Shown here: piece by piece, positions 1-8,315 of the stretch
Numbering within the stretch: the first letter of the stretch is position 1
How the letters are laid out: each line of letters opens with the position of its first letter
NCBI GenBank assembly: GCA_964243295.1
Contig: CAXTEJ010000009.1
Span: 1 to 64,000, forward strand
Direction: 5' to 3'
Length of the DNA stretch: 64,000 nt
DNA from: CAXTEJ01 sp964243295
Lineage (GTDB): Bacteria; Actinomycetota; Actinomycetes; Actinomycetales; Angustibacteraceae
The notes under the pieces: model-generated
Told to the model about the DNA's origin: nothing
What the model saw: only the letters and a program-made list of their open reading frames with translations
The model's database searches: none
Made by a program: the position numbers and the translations under genes

Positions 1-2
1 CG

Positions 3-239
3 GTCGCCGCGGCCGGCGTGCTGGGCGCCGGCGTCATCGCCGTCACCGCGATCGGCAGCACGCTGCCGTCCGACGCGCCGGACGTCGTCCCCCCGGTCAG
101 CCAGCTCGTCGTCCAGCGTGACGCCCCCGCCGCCGGCGGGCCGTTCACCGAGTCGGTCCTGGTGCGCGTGCTGTCGCCGGTGCCGACGTCCGGCCCCACG
201 GCGCTGCCGCTGCTGCGCCGGACGACCACCGGCCGGTGA
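3..239 (+). CDS. anti-sigma factor, C-terminal part (RseA-like, partial)
   Basis: This is the end of a gene that starts before the window; 78 residues are visible. It opens with a hydrophobic Gly/Ala/Val segment that looks like a transmembrane helix, followed by a Pro-rich extracytoplasmic tail. The stop overlaps the start of the RseB-like gene in a GTGA, so the two are translationally coupled. The call rests mainly on context: in actinobacteria a membrane anti-sigma factor commonly sits between an ECF sigma factor and htrA/tatB/mrp, as in the mycobacterial sigE-rseA-htrA-tatB order. The zinc-binding cytoplasmic half is outside the window, so the anti-sigma identity is inferred. Confidence 0.55.
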   Translation, partial: VAAAGVLGAGVIAVTAIGSTLPSDAPDVVPPVSQLVVQRDAPAAGGPFTESVLVRVLSPVPTSGPTALPLLRRTTTGR

Positions 240-1363
240 ACCGGCGCGTGCGACCGCGCGCGCAGGCGTTGCAGGTCGCGGTGCTGGTTCTCGTGCTGAC
301 CGCTGCGGCGCCGGCCGCCGCCCGCCCGGCCCTCGAGGGTGGCGCGCCCGAGGCCGCCGGTGAGGTCGACCCCGGCGTCCTGGCGCTGCTGCGCCGGTCG
401 TCGGCTGCGCGCACCGACCTCGCCTACCGCGGCACCCAGCTGGTCAGCACCTGGGACCACGACGGCACCGCCTCGGCGATGCTCGACGTGGTGCACCAGC
501 CTGGCGAGGGCCTGACCACCTGGGCCCACGGCGTCGGCGAGGGCGACCCACCGGCGGGCGCGATCACCGTCGCGGACGAACCCGCCGGCACCTCCTGGGT
601 CGACCTGCCCGACGGCGCCGACGGCGCGCTGTCGGTGCTGCTCTCGCGCTACGACGTGACCGACGCCGGGGCCGGGGAGGTCGCGGGGCGCGGGGCGCGC
701 ACGCTCGAGCTGCGGCGCGGCGGCACGATCGCCGCCCGGCTGTGGCTGGACGCCGGCACCGGGCTGGTGTTGCGCCGCGAGCTGTACGACGCCACCGGTC
801 GCACCGTGCAGGCCATGAGCTACCTCGACGTCGAGGTCACCCCCACCACCGCCCCGGCTGACCTCACTCCCTCGCTGTACACCGGGGACACCCTGCCGCA
901 GTACGCCGCTGAGGTGGCCGCGGCCCGCTCGGCGGGCGTCGCGCAGCTGCGCCAGCGCGGCTGGCGCTTCCCGGACGACGTCGCCGACCTGCCGCTGTCG
1001 GACGCGCGCACGATGACGGCGGGGGGCGCCGGCGGCTCGGCCGTGCTGCACCTCACCTACACCGACGGGCTCAGCACGCTCAGCGTCTACCAGCAGCACG
1101 GCCACCTCGACCACGACGCCCTCGCGGGGTACGGCGTCGAGCGCGTCGCCGGGCACGACATCACCGTCCAGCCCGGGCTCGTGACCCGTGCGGTCTGGGA
1201 CGCCGGCGACACCGTGCTGACCGTCGTCGCCGAGCGGCCGGACGAGCAGCTGCCGGCCGTCGTCGCCGCCCTGCCCCCGGCGCCGGCCGCCGCACGCGGG
1301 TGGATGTCGACAGCCTCGCGGCGCGTGCTGTCGGCCGCGCGCTGGCTCACCCCGCTGCGCTGA
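236..1363 (+). CDS. MucB/RseB-like sigma-E regulatory protein
   Basis: This 375-residue secreted protein has an Arg-rich N-terminus, a hydrophobic core (residues about 13-25) and an Ala-rich cleavage region ending near AAARP, a typical signal peptide. The body resembles the MucB/RseB and outer-membrane lipoprotein-sorting fold. These proteins sense mislocalised envelope lipids or proteins and protect the anti-sigma factor from proteolysis. The start is the GTG overlapping the upstream stop. It lies between a probable anti-sigma factor and htrA, which suits an envelope-stress switch. Mycobacteria lack an obvious gene at this spot, so the arrangement is a variant of the sigE locus. The family call is by overall pattern and context. 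Confidence 0.72.
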   Translation: MNRRVRPRAQALQVAVLVLVLTAAAPAAARPALEGGAPEAAGEVDPGVLALLRRSSAARTDLAYRGTQLVSTWDHDGTASAMLDVVHQPGEGLTTWAHGVGEGDPPAGAITVADEPAGTSWVDLPDGADGALSVLLSRYDVTDAGAGEVAGRGARTLELRRGGTIAARLWLDAGTGLVLRRELYDATGRTVQAMSYLDVEVTPTTAPADLTPSLYTGDTLPQYAAEVAAARSAGVAQLRQRGWRFPDDVADLPLSDARTMTAGGAGGSAVLHLTYTDGLSTLSVYQQHGHLDHDALAGYGVERVAGHDITVQPGLVTRAVWDAGDTVLTVVAERPDEQLPAVVAALPPAPAAARGWMSTASRRVLSAARWLTPLR

Positions 1364-1515
1364 GCGTGGTGGCGACGCAGCGGCTGTGATGACGACCACC
1401 TGGTCGGTGACCACGGAGAGAGACTTGCGGCGGCCGCTGCTCGAGCCCGTGGGCCACTCGGGCGGCGAGCGTTCCACCGTGGGCTCGCACCGCGCGCGTG
1501 AGGCAGGATCAGGGG

Positions 1516-2778
1516 ATGAGCGACCCGCAGCGGTCCCCGCAGGAGCCGGTCTGGTGGAGCCAGACGCCACCGAGCCCGCCCGAGGGTGACGGCCGCAGCG
1601 ACACCGAGGTGCTGCCGCAGGGGTGGCAGGCGCCCGGCGACACCCTGGGGGGTGCGGCGCCGGCGCCCGGGTCGGCACGGCCGCGCCGCTCGGTGGGGCT
1701 GCTGGTGGCGGGGGCGGTGGCCATCGCGCTGGTGGCCGGGCTGCTCGGCGGCACGGCCGGCGCCTGGTGGCAGAGCCGCACCGGCCCCGACACCAACCGT
1801 GCGGTCACCCTCCCGGCGCCGGCGTCCGGGACGACGGCCCGCCCCGGCAGCAGCGTCGCCGGCGTCGCCCGTGCCGTGCTGCCCAGCGTCGTCGCCATCA
1901 AGGTGACCGGCGCCGAGGGCTCGGGCACCGGGTCGGGGTTCGTCATCCGCTCCGACGGCTACATCGTCACCAACAACCACGTGGTGGCGGGGGCGGGTGG
2001 CGGCGGCAGCATCACCGTGGTCTTCCAGGACGGCTCGCAGACGGCGGCCACCGTGGTGGGCCGCGACGAGTCCTACGACCTCGCCGCGATCAAGGTGCGG
2101 CGCACGGGCCTGGCCGAGCTCGCCTTCGGCGACTCCACCTCGGTCGTCGTCGGCGACGAGGTCGTCGCGATCGGCGCCCCGCTCGGCCTGCAGGGCACCG
2201 TCACCACCGGCATCGTCAGCGCCCTCAACCGGCCCGTGACCGCCGGCGGCGAGGAGGGCTCGCCCGCCTTCATCAACGCCATCCAGACCGACGCCGCCAT
2301 CAACCCCGGCAACTCCGGCGGTCCGCTGGTCGACATGACCGGCCGCGTCGTCGCCGTGAACTCCGCGATCGCGCGGGTCCCCGGCACGGGCCTGAGCCAG
2401 TCGGGCAACATCGGGCTGGGCTTCGCGATCCCCAGCCAGCAGGCCCGGCGTACTGTCGAGCAGCTGATCCGGACGGGCAAGGCCGTGCACCCGGTCATCG
2501 GGGTGGTGCTCGACCAGGACTACACCGGTGAGGGCGTGCGCATCCGGCAGGACCCGCAGGAGGGCCAGCCGCCCGTCACCCCCGGTGGCGCGGCCGACCG
2601 CGCCGGCATCGAGCCTGGCGACGTCATCACCGCCTTCGAGGGCCGGCCGGTCACCGCCCCCAACGAGCTGGTCGTCGCGATCCGCGCCCACGCGCCGGGC
2701 GACCGGGTGCGCCTCACCGTCCGCACCGACGGGCGCGAGCGCACCGTCACGATGACGCTGCAGGCCTCCGAGGAGTGA
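1516..2778 (+). CDS. htrA: HtrA/DegP-family trypsin-like serine protease with PDZ domain
   Basis: A membrane-anchored quality-control protease of about 420 residues. It has a Pro-rich cytoplasmic tail, one transmembrane helix (about residues 57-80), a trypsin-like domain and a C-terminal PDZ domain. The catalytic triad is visible: His155 in TNNHVV, Asp188 in SYDLAAIKV and Ser267 in GNSGGPL. The PDZ signature GGAADRAGIEPGDVI follows. The ATG at 1516, preceded by AGGATCAGGGG, is preferred; an in-frame GTG at 1498 would add six residues. It lies downstream of the RseB-like gene and upstream of tatB and mrp, as in the mycobacterial sigE locus. Its 3' end overlaps the convergent SGNH hydrolase by about 30 bp. 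Confidence 0.93.
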   Translation: MSDPQRSPQEPVWWSQTPPSPPEGDGRSDTEVLPQGWQAPGDTLGGAAPAPGSARPRRSVGLLVAGAVAIALVAGLLGGTAGAWWQSRTGPDTNRAVTLPAPASGTTARPGSSVAGVARAVLPSVVAIKVTGAEGSGTGSGFVIRSDGYIVTNNHVVAGAGGGGSITVVFQDGSQTAATVVGRDESYDLAAIKVRRTGLAELAFGDSTSVVVGDEVVAIGAPLGLQGTVTTGIVSALNRPVTAGGEEGSPAFINAIQTDAAINPGNSGGPLVDMTGRVVAVNSAIARVPGTGLSQSGNIGLGFAIPSQQARRTVEQLIRTGKAVHPVIGVVLDQDYTGEGVRIRQDPQEGQPPVTPGGAADRAGIEPGDVITAFEGRPVTAPNELVVAIRAHAPGDRVRLTVRTDGRERTVTMTLQASEE

Positions 2779-3382
2779 GCCGGCTGCGTGCCACCGACAC
2801 GACGAGCGGCGCCAGCTCCGCCGCGATCAGGCCGTAGCCGGACGACGAGGGGTGGAACCGGTCGGCGGCGAACAGCCGGGGCTGGGCGGCAAAGCGCTGC
2901 GACATCGCGACCGCGATCGGGGCCACCACACCGCCCGCCGCGCGGACGGCCTCGGCCTGCCGCCGGTGCAGCTGGTCGCTGAGGGCACGAGCCGCGGCGC
3001 GCAGCTGCGCCGGCACCCACGGCACCGCTGACAGGTCCGGCGCCGGCGCCACCAGGACGTCGGCGCCGCGGCGGCGCAGCGTGCCGACCGCCGCGCCGAG
3101 CTGGGCAGCGGCCACGGCGGGCGCCACCATCCGGGTCAGGTCGTTGGCCCCGACGACGACGAGCACCAGGTCGGGCGCCCCGGCCCGCGCCACCTGGCCG
3201 GCCAGGTCGGCCGACACCGCGCCCGGCACCGCGTGCACTGCGAGGCGTGCGTCGACACCCGCCTCGGCGAGCGCCCGCACCAGCCGCGGCCCGATCGCGT
3301 CGTCCGGGCTGTCGGCGCCGGTGCCGAAGGCGATCGAGTCGCCCAGCACCGCGAAGCTCACACCGGTCACGTCGCTGTCCAC
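2747..3382 (-). CDS. SGNH/GDSL-family hydrolase
   Basis: A 211-residue single-domain esterase or lipase-like hydrolase. Block I is FAVLGDSIAFG with the nucleophile Ser16. Block III is VVGANDLTR with the oxyanion Asn. Block V is DRFHPSSSGY with the catalytic Asp and His near the C-terminus. No signal peptide is seen, so a cytoplasmic location is likely. The GTG at 3382 is used; a second in-frame GTG a few codons later (before SFAVLGDS) is also possible. The gene runs against htrA and tatB and is not part of their operon. The substrate cannot be inferred. Confidence 0.85.
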   Translation of the reverse strand: MDSDVTGVSFAVLGDSIAFGTGADSPDDAIGPRLVRALAEAGVDARLAVHAVPGAVSADLAGQVARAGAPDLVLVVVGANDLTRMVAPAVAAAQLGAAVGTLRRRGADVLVAPAPDLSAVPWVPAQLRAAARALSDQLHRRQAEAVRAAGGVVAPIAVAMSQRFAAQPRLFAADRFHPSSSGYGLIAAELAPLVVSVARSRLTPRRPAASS

Positions 3383-3480
3383 CCGTCGATCAACCGCGAC
3401 CGGCGAGCGGCTGTTCCGGTCAGCGGACCGATGTGGCGGGGGGTGTCGACGTGGGGGCCGGCGTGAGGGACGATGGGCGG

Positions 3481-3909
3481 GTGCTGGACATCAACGGCGG
3501 CGAGCTGCTCGTCCTGGGTGCGGTCGCGATCGTCGTCCTCGGTCCTGAGCGCCTCCCCACCTATGCCGCGCAGCTGGGAACGTGGGCGCGTGAGGCGCGC
3601 ACGTTCGCCCGCAACGCCCGCGAGCAGGTGCGCTCGGAGATGGGCGAGGACTTCGACGACATCGACTGGCAGGCGCTTGACCCGCGCCGCTACGACCCCC
3701 GCCGGATCGTGCGCGACGCCCTGCTGGACGACGACGACGACCCGCGCCACGGCGGCGCCCGAGGTGGTGTCAGCGACTCGGCGCCGCACGTGCCCGCGGC
3801 CATGCGCCCGGAGCCGGACGAGCCGGCCGGTGCGTCCGACCTACGGCACGGGGCGACCGCTGCCGACGCGCCGCGTGAGCGGCCCACCTACGACGACGAC
3901 GCCACCTGA
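3481..3909 (+). CDS. tatB: Sec-independent protein translocase subunit TatB
   Basis: A 142-residue protein that begins with the hallmark TatB N-terminus: LDINGGELLVLGAVAIVVLG, then PERLP. This is a short membrane helix ending in the conserved Gly-Pro hinge and an amphipathic helix. An acidic, disordered tail rich in Asp, Pro and Arg follows. TatB works with TatC to recognise twin-arginine signal peptides. The frame is open further upstream, but homology begins at the GTG at 3481, which gives the usual family length. It sits between the htrA region and mrp, as in mycobacteria. Confidence 0.9.
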   Translation: MLDINGGELLVLGAVAIVVLGPERLPTYAAQLGTWAREARTFARNAREQVRSEMGEDFDDIDWQALDPRRYDPRRIVRDALLDDDDDPRHGGARGGVSDSAPHVPAAMRPEPDEPAGASDLRHGATAADAPRERPTYDDDAT

Positions 3910-3959
3910 CCCGAGATCGACCTGGCCGCTGCCGAGCGGACGCGCGCCGGTTCGGACGG

Positions 3960-5096
3960 TCAGCCCCGCGCGGCGGGCGTGAGCCCGAGTGGGCGCCCCG
4001 CCAGCCCCCGGGCGCGGCGCGACAGCGACCGCGCCACCCCCCGCAGCGCGACCGCGGCGGCCGAGTCGGGATCGCTGAGCACCACCGGTGTGCCCGCGTC
4101 ACCGCCCTCGCGCAGCCGGACGTCGATCGGCACCTGACCGAGCAGCGGCACCGGCGCGCCGGTCAGCCGTGACAGCGAGTCGGAGACCGCCTGACCGCCG
4201 CCGGAGCCGAACAGCTCCATGCGCGAGCCGTCGGGCTGCTCGAGCCAGGCCATGTTCTCGACGACCCCGACGACGTGCTGGTGGGTCTGCAGCGCGATGG
4301 AGCCGGCGCGCTCGGCCACCTCGGCGGCGGCGCGCTGCGGCGTGGTGACCACGAGGATCTCGGCGCCGGGGATCAGCTGGGCGGTCGAGATGGCGATGTC
4401 GCCGGTGCCGGGCGGCAGGTCCAGCAGCAGCACGTCGAGGTCGCCCCAGAAGACGTCGGACAGGAACTGCTGCAGCGCCCGGTGCAGCATCGGCCCGCGC
4501 CACACCACCGGCTGGCCGGCGGGCACGAACATGCCGATCGAGATCACCTTCACCCCGTGCGCGAGCGGCGGCAGGATCATCTCGTCGACCTGGGTGGGGC
4601 GCTGCTCGACGCCCAGCATGCGCGGCACCGAGAAGCCGTAGACGTCGGCGTCCACGACGCCGACGCGCAACCCGTCGGCCGCCATCGCCGCGGCCAGGTT
4701 GACCGTCACCGACGACTTGCCGACGCCGCCCTTCCCGGACGCGATGGCGTAGACGCGGGTCAGCGACCCCGGCGCCGCGAACGGCACCTCACGCTCGGTC
4801 TGCCCCCCGCGCAGCTGCTCGCGCAGCCCCTTGCGCTGCTCGTCGCTCATGACGTCGAGCTCGACGCGCACCGCGCGGACGTCGCCCAGCGAGGTGACGG
4901 CCGCGGTCACGTCGCGGGTGATGGTGTCCTTCAGCGGGCAGCCGGCCACGGTGAGGAACACGGCGACCGTGACGGTGCCGTCAGCACCGACGTCAATGCC
5001 CTTGACCATGCCGAGCTCGGTGATGGGCTTGCGGATCTCGGGGTCGTCGACGGTCACGAGGACCTCGAGCACCTGCTCCTTGCTGGGGACTGCCAT
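3960..5096 (-). CDS. mrp: Mrp/NBP35-family iron-sulfur cluster carrier ATPase
   Basis: This 378-residue protein has an N-terminal DUF59/MIP18 domain (about 1-90, with TVDDPEIRKPITELGM) fused to a ParA/MinD-like P-loop domain. The deviant Walker A is GKGGVGKSSV at about residues 120-129, and the switch region is DLPPGTGD. Mrp proteins bind and transfer Fe-S clusters in the cytoplasm. The ATG at 5096 gives the full DUF59 domain. It converges with tatB and is divergent from the MarR gene, whose start lies about 40 bp away. The paired Cys-x-x-Cys usual near the C-terminus of many homologues is not obvious; the only visible Cys in the N-terminal domain is in AGCPL. Confidence 0.93.
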   Translation of the reverse strand: MAVPSKEQVLEVLVTVDDPEIRKPITELGMVKGIDVGADGTVTVAVFLTVAGCPLKDTITRDVTAAVTSLGDVRAVRVELDVMSDEQRKGLREQLRGGQTEREVPFAAPGSLTRVYAIASGKGGVGKSSVTVNLAAAMAADGLRVGVVDADVYGFSVPRMLGVEQRPTQVDEMILPPLAHGVKVISIGMFVPAGQPVVWRGPMLHRALQQFLSDVFWGDLDVLLLDLPPGTGDIAISTAQLIPGAEILVVTTPQRAAAEVAERAGSIALQTHQHVVGVVENMAWLEQPDGSRMELFGSGGGQAVSDSLSRLTGAPVPLLGQVPIDVRLREGGDAGTPVVLSDPDSAAAVALRGVARSLSRRARGLAGRPLGLTPAARG

Positions 5097-5134
5097 GGCA
5101 CGAGCCTAGGCGCTCGCCGCACTAGCATCGACGC

Positions 5135-5689
5135 GTGGGCGGCGCGGCTGACGCAGGGGACGACGCCGGGCTCGCGACGGACGACGGTGGGCGGGCTCGC
5201 CCGGGCGGCGGCGGCGAGCCCCGCACCGGTGTGCCCGCGCTGCGCCCCGAGCAGACCGCGCACTGGCGCTCGTTCCTGCGCGCCCACGCCTTCGTGATGC
5301 GGCGCCTGGAGGCAGAGCTGCTGCAGGCCGGCCAGCCGCCGCTCGCGATGTACGACGTCATGGTGCAGCTGGTCGAGGCGCCCGGGCGGCGGCTGCGGAT
5401 GACCGACCTCGCCGACGCCGTGCTGCTCTCGCGCAGCGGCCTGACGCGGCTGGTCGACCGGATGTCGGCCGAGGGGTACGTCGAGCGCGAGCCGTCCCCG
5501 GGCGACGCGCGGGGCGTCAACGCCGTCCTCACCGACGCGGGGCTCGCCGCGCTGCGGACGGCGTCGCGCACCCACCTGCGCGGCATCGCCGAGCACGTGG
5601 TCGCCCCGCTCACCGACGACGAGCTCGCCGCGCTGGGCCGGGCCTGCGCCAAGATCGTCACGGACGGCCACCCGGTCCGGCCGGCTTGA
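5135..5689 (+). CDS. MarR-family transcriptional regulator
   Basis: A 184-residue protein with a disordered Gly/Ala/Asp N-terminus of about 40 residues followed by a winged-helix MarR fold. The recognition region LRMTDLADAVLLSRSGLTRL leads into LVDRMSAEGYVEREPSPGDARG, the typical wing with the conserved Asp-x-Arg. MarR proteins are dimeric regulators that often respond to phenolics or oxidants. The GTG at 5135 is close to the mrp start on the other strand, so this short divergent spacer holds both promoters. The regulated target may be mrp or the gene itself; no operator was recognised. Confidence 0.88.
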   Translation: MGGAADAGDDAGLATDDGGRARPGGGGEPRTGVPALRPEQTAHWRSFLRAHAFVMRRLEAELLQAGQPPLAMYDVMVQLVEAPGRRLRMTDLADAVLLSRSGLTRLVDRMSAEGYVEREPSPGDARGVNAVLTDAGLAALRTASRTHLRGIAEHVVAPLTDDELAALGRACAKIVTDGHPVRPA

Positions 5690-5704
5690 GCCCGACCGGG
5701 TCGG

Positions 5705-7672
5705 TCAGTCCGTGCGCGCGCCGTTCGGCTCCCGGCACCACGGGCAGACCAGCCACTCGGGCTCCAGGCGGCGCGAGCAGCCCGAGCAGGCGCCGGTGTC
5801 GATCGTCGCGGCGCACCACGGGCAGGCGACCATGCCGCGCTCAACGGCGCGTGAGCACGCCTGGCAGTGCTCGCCGCCGGCCTCGTCGCTGTGGGTGACG
5901 CGCACGACCTCCTCGAACGTCGTCTCGCCGCGGCGGGCCTTCTCCAGCCCGCTGGCGCGCAGCGTGCGCATGCCCGAGGCGAGCGCCTGCGCCTTGACGG
6001 CCGCCTCGGTCGCGGAGGTCATCAGCACGGTGCGCATGGCGGCGTCGACCTCGAGCACCTCGTAGACGGCGGTGCGGCCGCGGTAGCCGGTGCCCGCGCA
6101 CTCCGGGCAGCCGGTGCCCTTGAGGGGGGTCGCGTCGAGGATGTCGTGCAGGGTCAGGCCGAGCAGGGCCAGCGTGCCGTCGTCCGGTATGTAGCCGGCG
6201 GCGCACGACTCGCAGGGCCGGCGCACGAGGCGCTGGGCGACCGCGGCGGTCAGCGAGGACGCGACGAGGAACGGCTCGACGCCCATGTCGACCAGCCGGG
6301 TGAGGGCCGCGACGGCCGAGTTGGTGTGCAGCGTCGTGAGCACGAGGTGGCCGGTGAGCGAGGCCTTGAGCGCCATCTCGGCGGTCTGGGCGTCACGCAC
6401 CTCGCCGAGCAGGATGATGTCGGGGTCCTGGCGCAGGATCGAGCGCAGCCCGCGGTCGAAGGTCATGCCCGACCGCTCGTTGACCTGCACCTGCGTGATG
6501 CCGGGCAGCTGCACCTCGATGGGGTCCTCGAGGGTGACGATGTTCTTCTCCGGCGACATCGTCTGGTGGATGGCGGCGTACAGGGTGTTGGTCTTGCCCG
6601 AGCCGGTGGGGCCGGTGATGAGCACCAGGCCCTGTGGCACGGCCAGCGCCTCGAGGAAGGTCTGCAGCTGGTCGGGCGCGAAGCCCAGCGACTCCAGCGA
6701 CGGCACGCTGTCGGCCCGGGTGAGCAGCCGGACGACGATCTTCTCGCCGTGCAGCGAGGGCAGGGTGCTGACGCGGGTGTCGATCGAGCTGCCGTCGACG
6801 ACGATGCGGCTGCGGCCGTCCTGCGGCACCCGACGCTCGGAGATGTCGAGGCCCGACATGATCTTGACGCGGCTGATGACCGCGGGGCCGAGCCGTCGCG
6901 GGGCAGTCATGACGTCACGCAGCAGACCATCGACGCGGTAGCGGATGCGCAGCCCGTCGCGCTGCATCTCCATGTGGATGTCGGACGCGCGCATGCGGGC
7001 GGCGTCCGACAGCACCTGGTTGACCAGCTTGACGATCGGCGCGTCCTCGGCGGAGTTCGCCGAGAAGTCCTCCTGGACGGTCTCCTCGAGGTCCTCGCCG
7101 ATCATCGAGACGCTGGCGCTGTTCTCCGACAGCGACCACGCGCGGGTCAGGTGGTCGCGGATCTGCGTCGCGGGCGCGACGACGACGAACAGCTCGGGCG
7201 CGCCGGTGTACATGCGCACGTCGTCGAGCGCGAGCACGTTGGTCGGGTCGGACGTCGCGATGATGAGGCCGCCGCTGGGGTGGCGGTCGAGCACGAGGAC
7301 GCCGGTGCGGTCGGCGACCGCACGCGGCAGCAGCCGGACGACGTCCGGTGCGGGGACGGCGCGCGACAGGTCGGCGGCGTCCATGCCGAGGTGCGTGGCG
7401 AGCGCCTCGGCGACGGCCCGCTCGCTGGTGAACCCGAGGTCGGAGACGACCTGGCCGAGGCGCCGGCGCGGTGGCGGGTCACCCCGCTGGGCCTCGAGGG
7501 CGGCCTCGAGCTGGACGTCGGTGATGACGCCCTGCTCGAGCAGCACCTGCCCCAGCCGGCGGCGCACCGGGCCGCTGCTCGTGCGTGACAGCGGCTGGGC
7601 CACCAGCGGCGCCGCGGCAGCCTCGGGGCGGTACTGCGCAGGCAGCGGCGCGGTCTCGGCGGGGGGCGACAT
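5705..7672 (-). CDS. GspE/PilB-type secretion or pilus ATPase with C-terminal zinc ribbons
   Basis: A 655-residue secretion-superfamily ATPase. Residues about 36-180 hold tandem MshEN-like modules (RRRLGQVLLEQGVI and RRRLGQVVSDLGF). The N2/P-loop core follows, with Walker A GPTGSGKTN near residue 352, an Asp box region VTLEDPIE and Walker B DIILLGEVRD. The usual CxxC pair (CESC, CPEC) is present near 490-530. Unusually, the C-terminus adds about 50 residues with four more CxxC pairs (CQAC, CPWC, CSGC, CPWC), a double zinc ribbon. No pilin, PilC or prepilin peptidase gene is nearby, so it is an orphan. Starts at ATG 7672. Confidence 0.9.
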   Translation of the reverse strand: MSPPAETAPLPAQYRPEAAAAPLVAQPLSRTSSGPVRRRLGQVLLEQGVITDVQLEAALEAQRGDPPPRRRLGQVVSDLGFTSERAVAEALATHLGMDAADLSRAVPAPDVVRLLPRAVADRTGVLVLDRHPSGGLIIATSDPTNVLALDDVRMYTGAPELFVVVAPATQIRDHLTRAWSLSENSASVSMIGEDLEETVQEDFSANSAEDAPIVKLVNQVLSDAARMRASDIHMEMQRDGLRIRYRVDGLLRDVMTAPRRLGPAVISRVKIMSGLDISERRVPQDGRSRIVVDGSSIDTRVSTLPSLHGEKIVVRLLTRADSVPSLESLGFAPDQLQTFLEALAVPQGLVLITGPTGSGKTNTLYAAIHQTMSPEKNIVTLEDPIEVQLPGITQVQVNERSGMTFDRGLRSILRQDPDIILLGEVRDAQTAEMALKASLTGHLVLTTLHTNSAVAALTRLVDMGVEPFLVASSLTAAVAQRLVRRPCESCAAGYIPDDGTLALLGLTLHDILDATPLKGTGCPECAGTGYRGRTAVYEVLEVDAAMRTVLMTSATEAAVKAQALASGMRTLRASGLEKARRGETTFEEVVRVTHSDEAGGEHCQACSRAVERGMVACPWCAATIDTGACSGCSRRLEPEWLVCPWCREPNGARTD

Positions 7673-7751
7673 GAGCTGGTCATCGGCACGTGCGCCGTTC
7701 GGGTGAAGCGATGGACCTTGAGTTGTCGTCCGGCTCCGCGACCTGCCGTCC

Positions 7752-8315
7752 TCAGCCCCGCTCGGCCGCCGGCTGGTCGCTCTCGGTCTCGGTCCGGACG
7801 GCGAGCGTGCCGCGCTCGTCGAGCTCCTCGAGCAGCGCGCGCAGCTCGGAGCGCACGAAGTCGCGCGTGGCGATGTCGCGCATGGCGATGCGCAGCGAGG
7901 CCACCTCGCGGGTGAGGTACTCGGTGTCGGCGAGGCCCCGCTCGTCGCGGGCCCGGTCCTGCTCGCCGATGACCCGGTCGCGGTCGGTCTGCCGGTTCTG
8001 CGCGAGCAGGATGAGCGGTGCGGCGTACGACGCCTGCAGCGACAGGATCAGCGTCAGCAGCGTGTAGTTCGTCGCGTTCGGGTCGAACTGCGCCGCCTCG
8101 GGCAGGAAGGTGTTCCACGCCAGCCACGCCAGCACGAACGCGGTCATGTAGACGAGGAACTGCGCGGTGCCCATGAAGCGCGCGAAGCGCTCGGACAGCC
8201 GCCCGAACGCCTCCGGGTCGACGCTCGGCGGGGTGATCAGGGCGCGGCGCAGCTCGCGAGGCTGGTCCAGGCGCGGCGCCGCGCGCGTCGTCCGGCGGCG
8301 GGGCTCACGTGCCAC
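7752..8315 (-). CDS. DUF1003-domain membrane protein
   Basis: A 187-residue inner-membrane protein with two predicted helices: QFLVYMTAFVLAWLAWNTF and the segment YTLLTLILSLQASYAAPLIL. Both match the DUF1003 core, in which an N-terminal FGRLSERFARFMGT leads into the first helix. The cytoplasmic C-terminal half (NRQTDRDR onwards) is charged and likely helical or coiled-coil. The function of the family is unknown. Its start overlaps the end of the MgtE-N/CBS gene by about 11 bp, so the two form a translationally coupled pair, which suggests a role in ion homeostasis. Confidence 0.87.
   Translation of the reverse strand: MAREPRRRTTRAAPRLDQPRELRRALITPPSVDPEAFGRLSERFARFMGTAQFLVYMTAFVLAWLAWNTFLPEAAQFDPNATNYTLLTLILSLQASYAAPLILLAQNRQTDRDRVIGEQDRARDERGLADTEYLTREVASLRIAMRDIATRDFVRSELRALLEELDERGTLAVRTETESDQPAAERG

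Noticed and set aside
1087..2691. Minus-strand open frame opposite htrA
   Set aside because: Translation is a Gly/Asp/Arg-rich shadow; htrA on the other strand has its full catalytic triad.
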